The notes beneath the pieces are model-generated. The model saw only the letters and a program-made list of their open reading frames with translations. It did not search any database and was not told the DNA's origin. Positions 62,808 through 64,000 of a stretch of DNA of 64,000 bases are shown piece after piece (the first letter of the stretch is position 1; each line of letters opens with the position of its first letter). The DNA comes from Methylocystis heyeri (lineage in GTDB: Bacteria > Pseudomonadota > Alphaproteobacteria > Rhizobiales > Beijerinckiaceae). The stretch covers positions 2,046,001 to 2,110,000 of the forward strand of contig NZ_CP046052.1 of assembly GCF_004802635.2 (NCBI RefSeq), given 5' to 3'. A program made the position numbers and the translations under genes.

Positions 62808-63128
62808 CTATTTCCTTACGGTGTCGCCGAGCCAGGCGAGATAGGCGGGATCGCCGTCCGCGATGTCGAAGCGCAGGATCTCGGGGATTTCGTAATCGTG
62901 GTGGCGCCTGATCAGTTCGCGCAAGGGTTCGAAGTCGGCGGTGCTGATTTTCAGATGGATGGCGATCTCGGAGTCCTCATGAGCCTCGCCTTCCCAGATG
63001 TAATGGCTATCGATGGAATAAAGCTGCACGCAGGCGGCGAGACGCGCCTCCAGAGCCGCCCGCGCGATTTCCCGCGCCTTCTCGTCGTTCGCGACCGTCG
63101 TGACGACCATGCTGAAAGGCGCCGGCAT
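62808..63128 (-). CDS. cutA: divalent-cation tolerance protein CutA
   Basis: 106 aa, CutA1 fold: VVTTVANDEKAREIARAALE, AACVQLYSIDSHYIWEG, HLKISTADFEPLRELIRRHH, YEIPEILRFDI. Trimeric, with a suggested role in copper tolerance, although the mechanism is unsettled. Divergent from the partial symporter gene. Confidence 0.95.
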   Translation of the reverse strand: MPAPFSMVVTTVANDEKAREIARAALEARLAACVQLYSIDSHYIWEGEAHEDSEIAIHLKISTADFEPLRELIRRHHDYEIPEILRFDIADGDPAYLAWLGDTVRK

Positions 63129-63220
63129 CCATCTCTCTCCCTCGAACGCCCGTCTTGGAATGAGCGGCGGGCTTGGATAAGTTTCGGTATATATGACAGG
63201 CGCGAAGCGAGGGACAAAGC

Positions 63221-64000
63221 ATGACGGACGCCCCTGACGACGACGGCGCCGAGCGCGAGAAGCTCGACGCCCGCATCGCTTTCGTGGCGGCGGCTTTCAT
63301 CCTCGCTTTTTCCTTCGTTCTTCTTCTCGACCGCGTCGGAGCGCCGAGCGCTTTCGTCGAGGCGCTGGCGCCCTGCCTCGCCATCGTCTCCCTCGCGGCG
63401 CTCGGCGCCGCTCTCCATTCCATGCGGGTGTCTTTCTATTACACCGCGGGGCGCGGGGCGCCGCCGGAATACGCCGGTTTCGCCAAGGCCGCTCTGGTCG
63501 CAGGCTTCATGGCGCCCTTCGCCGCCTGGCTGGCCTCGCGCTCCTGGCTGATCGGACTTTGCGGAGGCCTGTTCGCAGGGGTCGCCCTCGCCGGCTGGCA
63601 GCTCGGGCCGATGCTGCGGAAAAGCGGCGCTTTTTCGCTTTCGGGCCTGCTCGCGGTCCGCTTTCCCGGCCTGTGGCCCAGGGTGGCGGTCATCGCGCTC
63701 GAATGCGCGACGTCCGCTCTCGTCGCCCTCGCCGCTCAGCAATCGGCCGTCGATGCGCTCGTCGGCGCCTCCGGGGCGGGCCCCGGTCTCGCCGCCGTGA
63801 TCGTGGGGGCCGGCATGTTGTTCATCGCCGGCCCCGGCGGAATGTTCGGCTCGATCTGGACCGCCTGCGCGGCCGGCGCCGTGGCTTTGGCGAGCCTGTG
63901 CTGGCCCGCGTTGACCCTGGCGCTGCGCGGCGTCGCTCCCTTCGGCCGCTCCAGCGGCTCCCTGGCGCGGGAGGCCGCCGCGCAGCTCGAGGCATGGGGC
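63221..64000 (+). CDS. sodium:solute symporter-like membrane protein (partial, C-terminus beyond window)
   Basis: 260 codons, ATG at 63221, open to the window edge. At least seven hydrophobic segments. Pattern of the SSF family: FYYTAGRGAPPEYAGFAKAA matches the family YxxAGRxxPxxxxG block, then GWQLGPMLRKSGAFSLSGLL and RFPGLWPRVAVI match the loop KxGAYTxxDxLxxRF. The family normally has 13 or more helices and 500 or more residues, so about half is missing. Substrate unknown. Confidence 0.75.
   Translation, partial: MTDAPDDDGAEREKLDARIAFVAAAFILAFSFVLLLDRVGAPSAFVEALAPCLAIVSLAALGAALHSMRVSFYYTAGRGAPPEYAGFAKAALVAGFMAPFAAWLASRSWLIGLCGGLFAGVALAGWQLGPMLRKSGAFSLSGLLAVRFPGLWPRVAVIALECATSALVALAAQQSAVDALVGASGAGPGLAAVIVGAGMLFIAGPGGMFGSIWTACAAGAVALASLCWPALTLALRGVAPFGRSSGSLAREAAAQLEAWG

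Overview
This 64 kb window is a high-GC chromosomal segment of an alphaproteobacterium. The gene set (ilvD, queG next to an FzlA-like GST, nth next to DUF2244, DUF3422, DUF3280, TadE/TadG-type pseudopilus proteins, Rhizobiales-style dispersed palindromic repeats) fits the Hyphomicrobiales. A Tat-exported 13-cysteine four-helix-bundle copper-storage protein of the Csp1 type points towards the Methylocystis/Methylosinus methanotroph group. That placement is inference; no methane monooxygenase gene lies in the window. Both ends cut genes: an HSL-type esterase on the left and a sodium:solute-symporter-like protein on the right. No rRNA, tRNA, CRISPR array or intact insertion sequence was recognised.

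Layout. 0-8.7 kb: HdeD-like membrane protein, pyruvate phosphate dikinase, small hypotheticals, and a glycosyltransferase overlapping an LpxH-like phosphoesterase. 8.7-14 kb: an AT-rich patch, an XRE-cupin regulator, an exported Hint-domain protein, an MFS carrier, an L,D-transpeptidase, DUF3280, and a broken Uma2 gene. 14-16 kb: a nitrosative-stress module in which an NsrR-type regulator diverges from a truncated haemoglobin plus FAD/[2Fe-2S] reductase across a long perfect palindrome. 16-20 kb: ilvD, then an AT-rich, probably transferred island with a GH25-like and an amidase gene. 20-29.7 kb: an ACP-like protein without its serine, a cold-shock protein, FzlA-like/queG, an orphan DNA methyltransferase, an O-antigen-ligase-like protein, WD40, thiD, MAPEG and HIT. 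30-37 kb: a DUF3300/S74 chimera, a GFA-type protein, a second L,D-transpeptidase, Csp1, a PAS histidine kinase with a degenerate response regulator, and a cyclic-nucleotide-domain protein. 37-46 kb: a TonB receptor with a Zur-like palindrome, GST, SDR, pgm and DUF3422.

46-62 kb holds Flp/Tad-type pseudopilin-like and TadG-like surface proteins in two blocks (46.1-48.2 and 56.1-61.8 kb). They are separated by housekeeping genes (xseB, a CDF transporter, FmdB-type, gloA, DedA, DUF2244, nth). The last TadG-like protein carries a long beta-solenoid-like repeat region. The Tad secretion machinery itself is not here. 62-64 kb: the YggS-type PLP protein, cutA and the partial symporter.

Several non-coding stretches are built from related dispersed palindromic repeats (near 1.5, 9.9, 11.0, 16.0, 29.9, 36.9, 42.4, 42.7, 44.4, 48.3 and 62.7 kb). 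They look like multicopy REP/MITE-type elements of the host genome.
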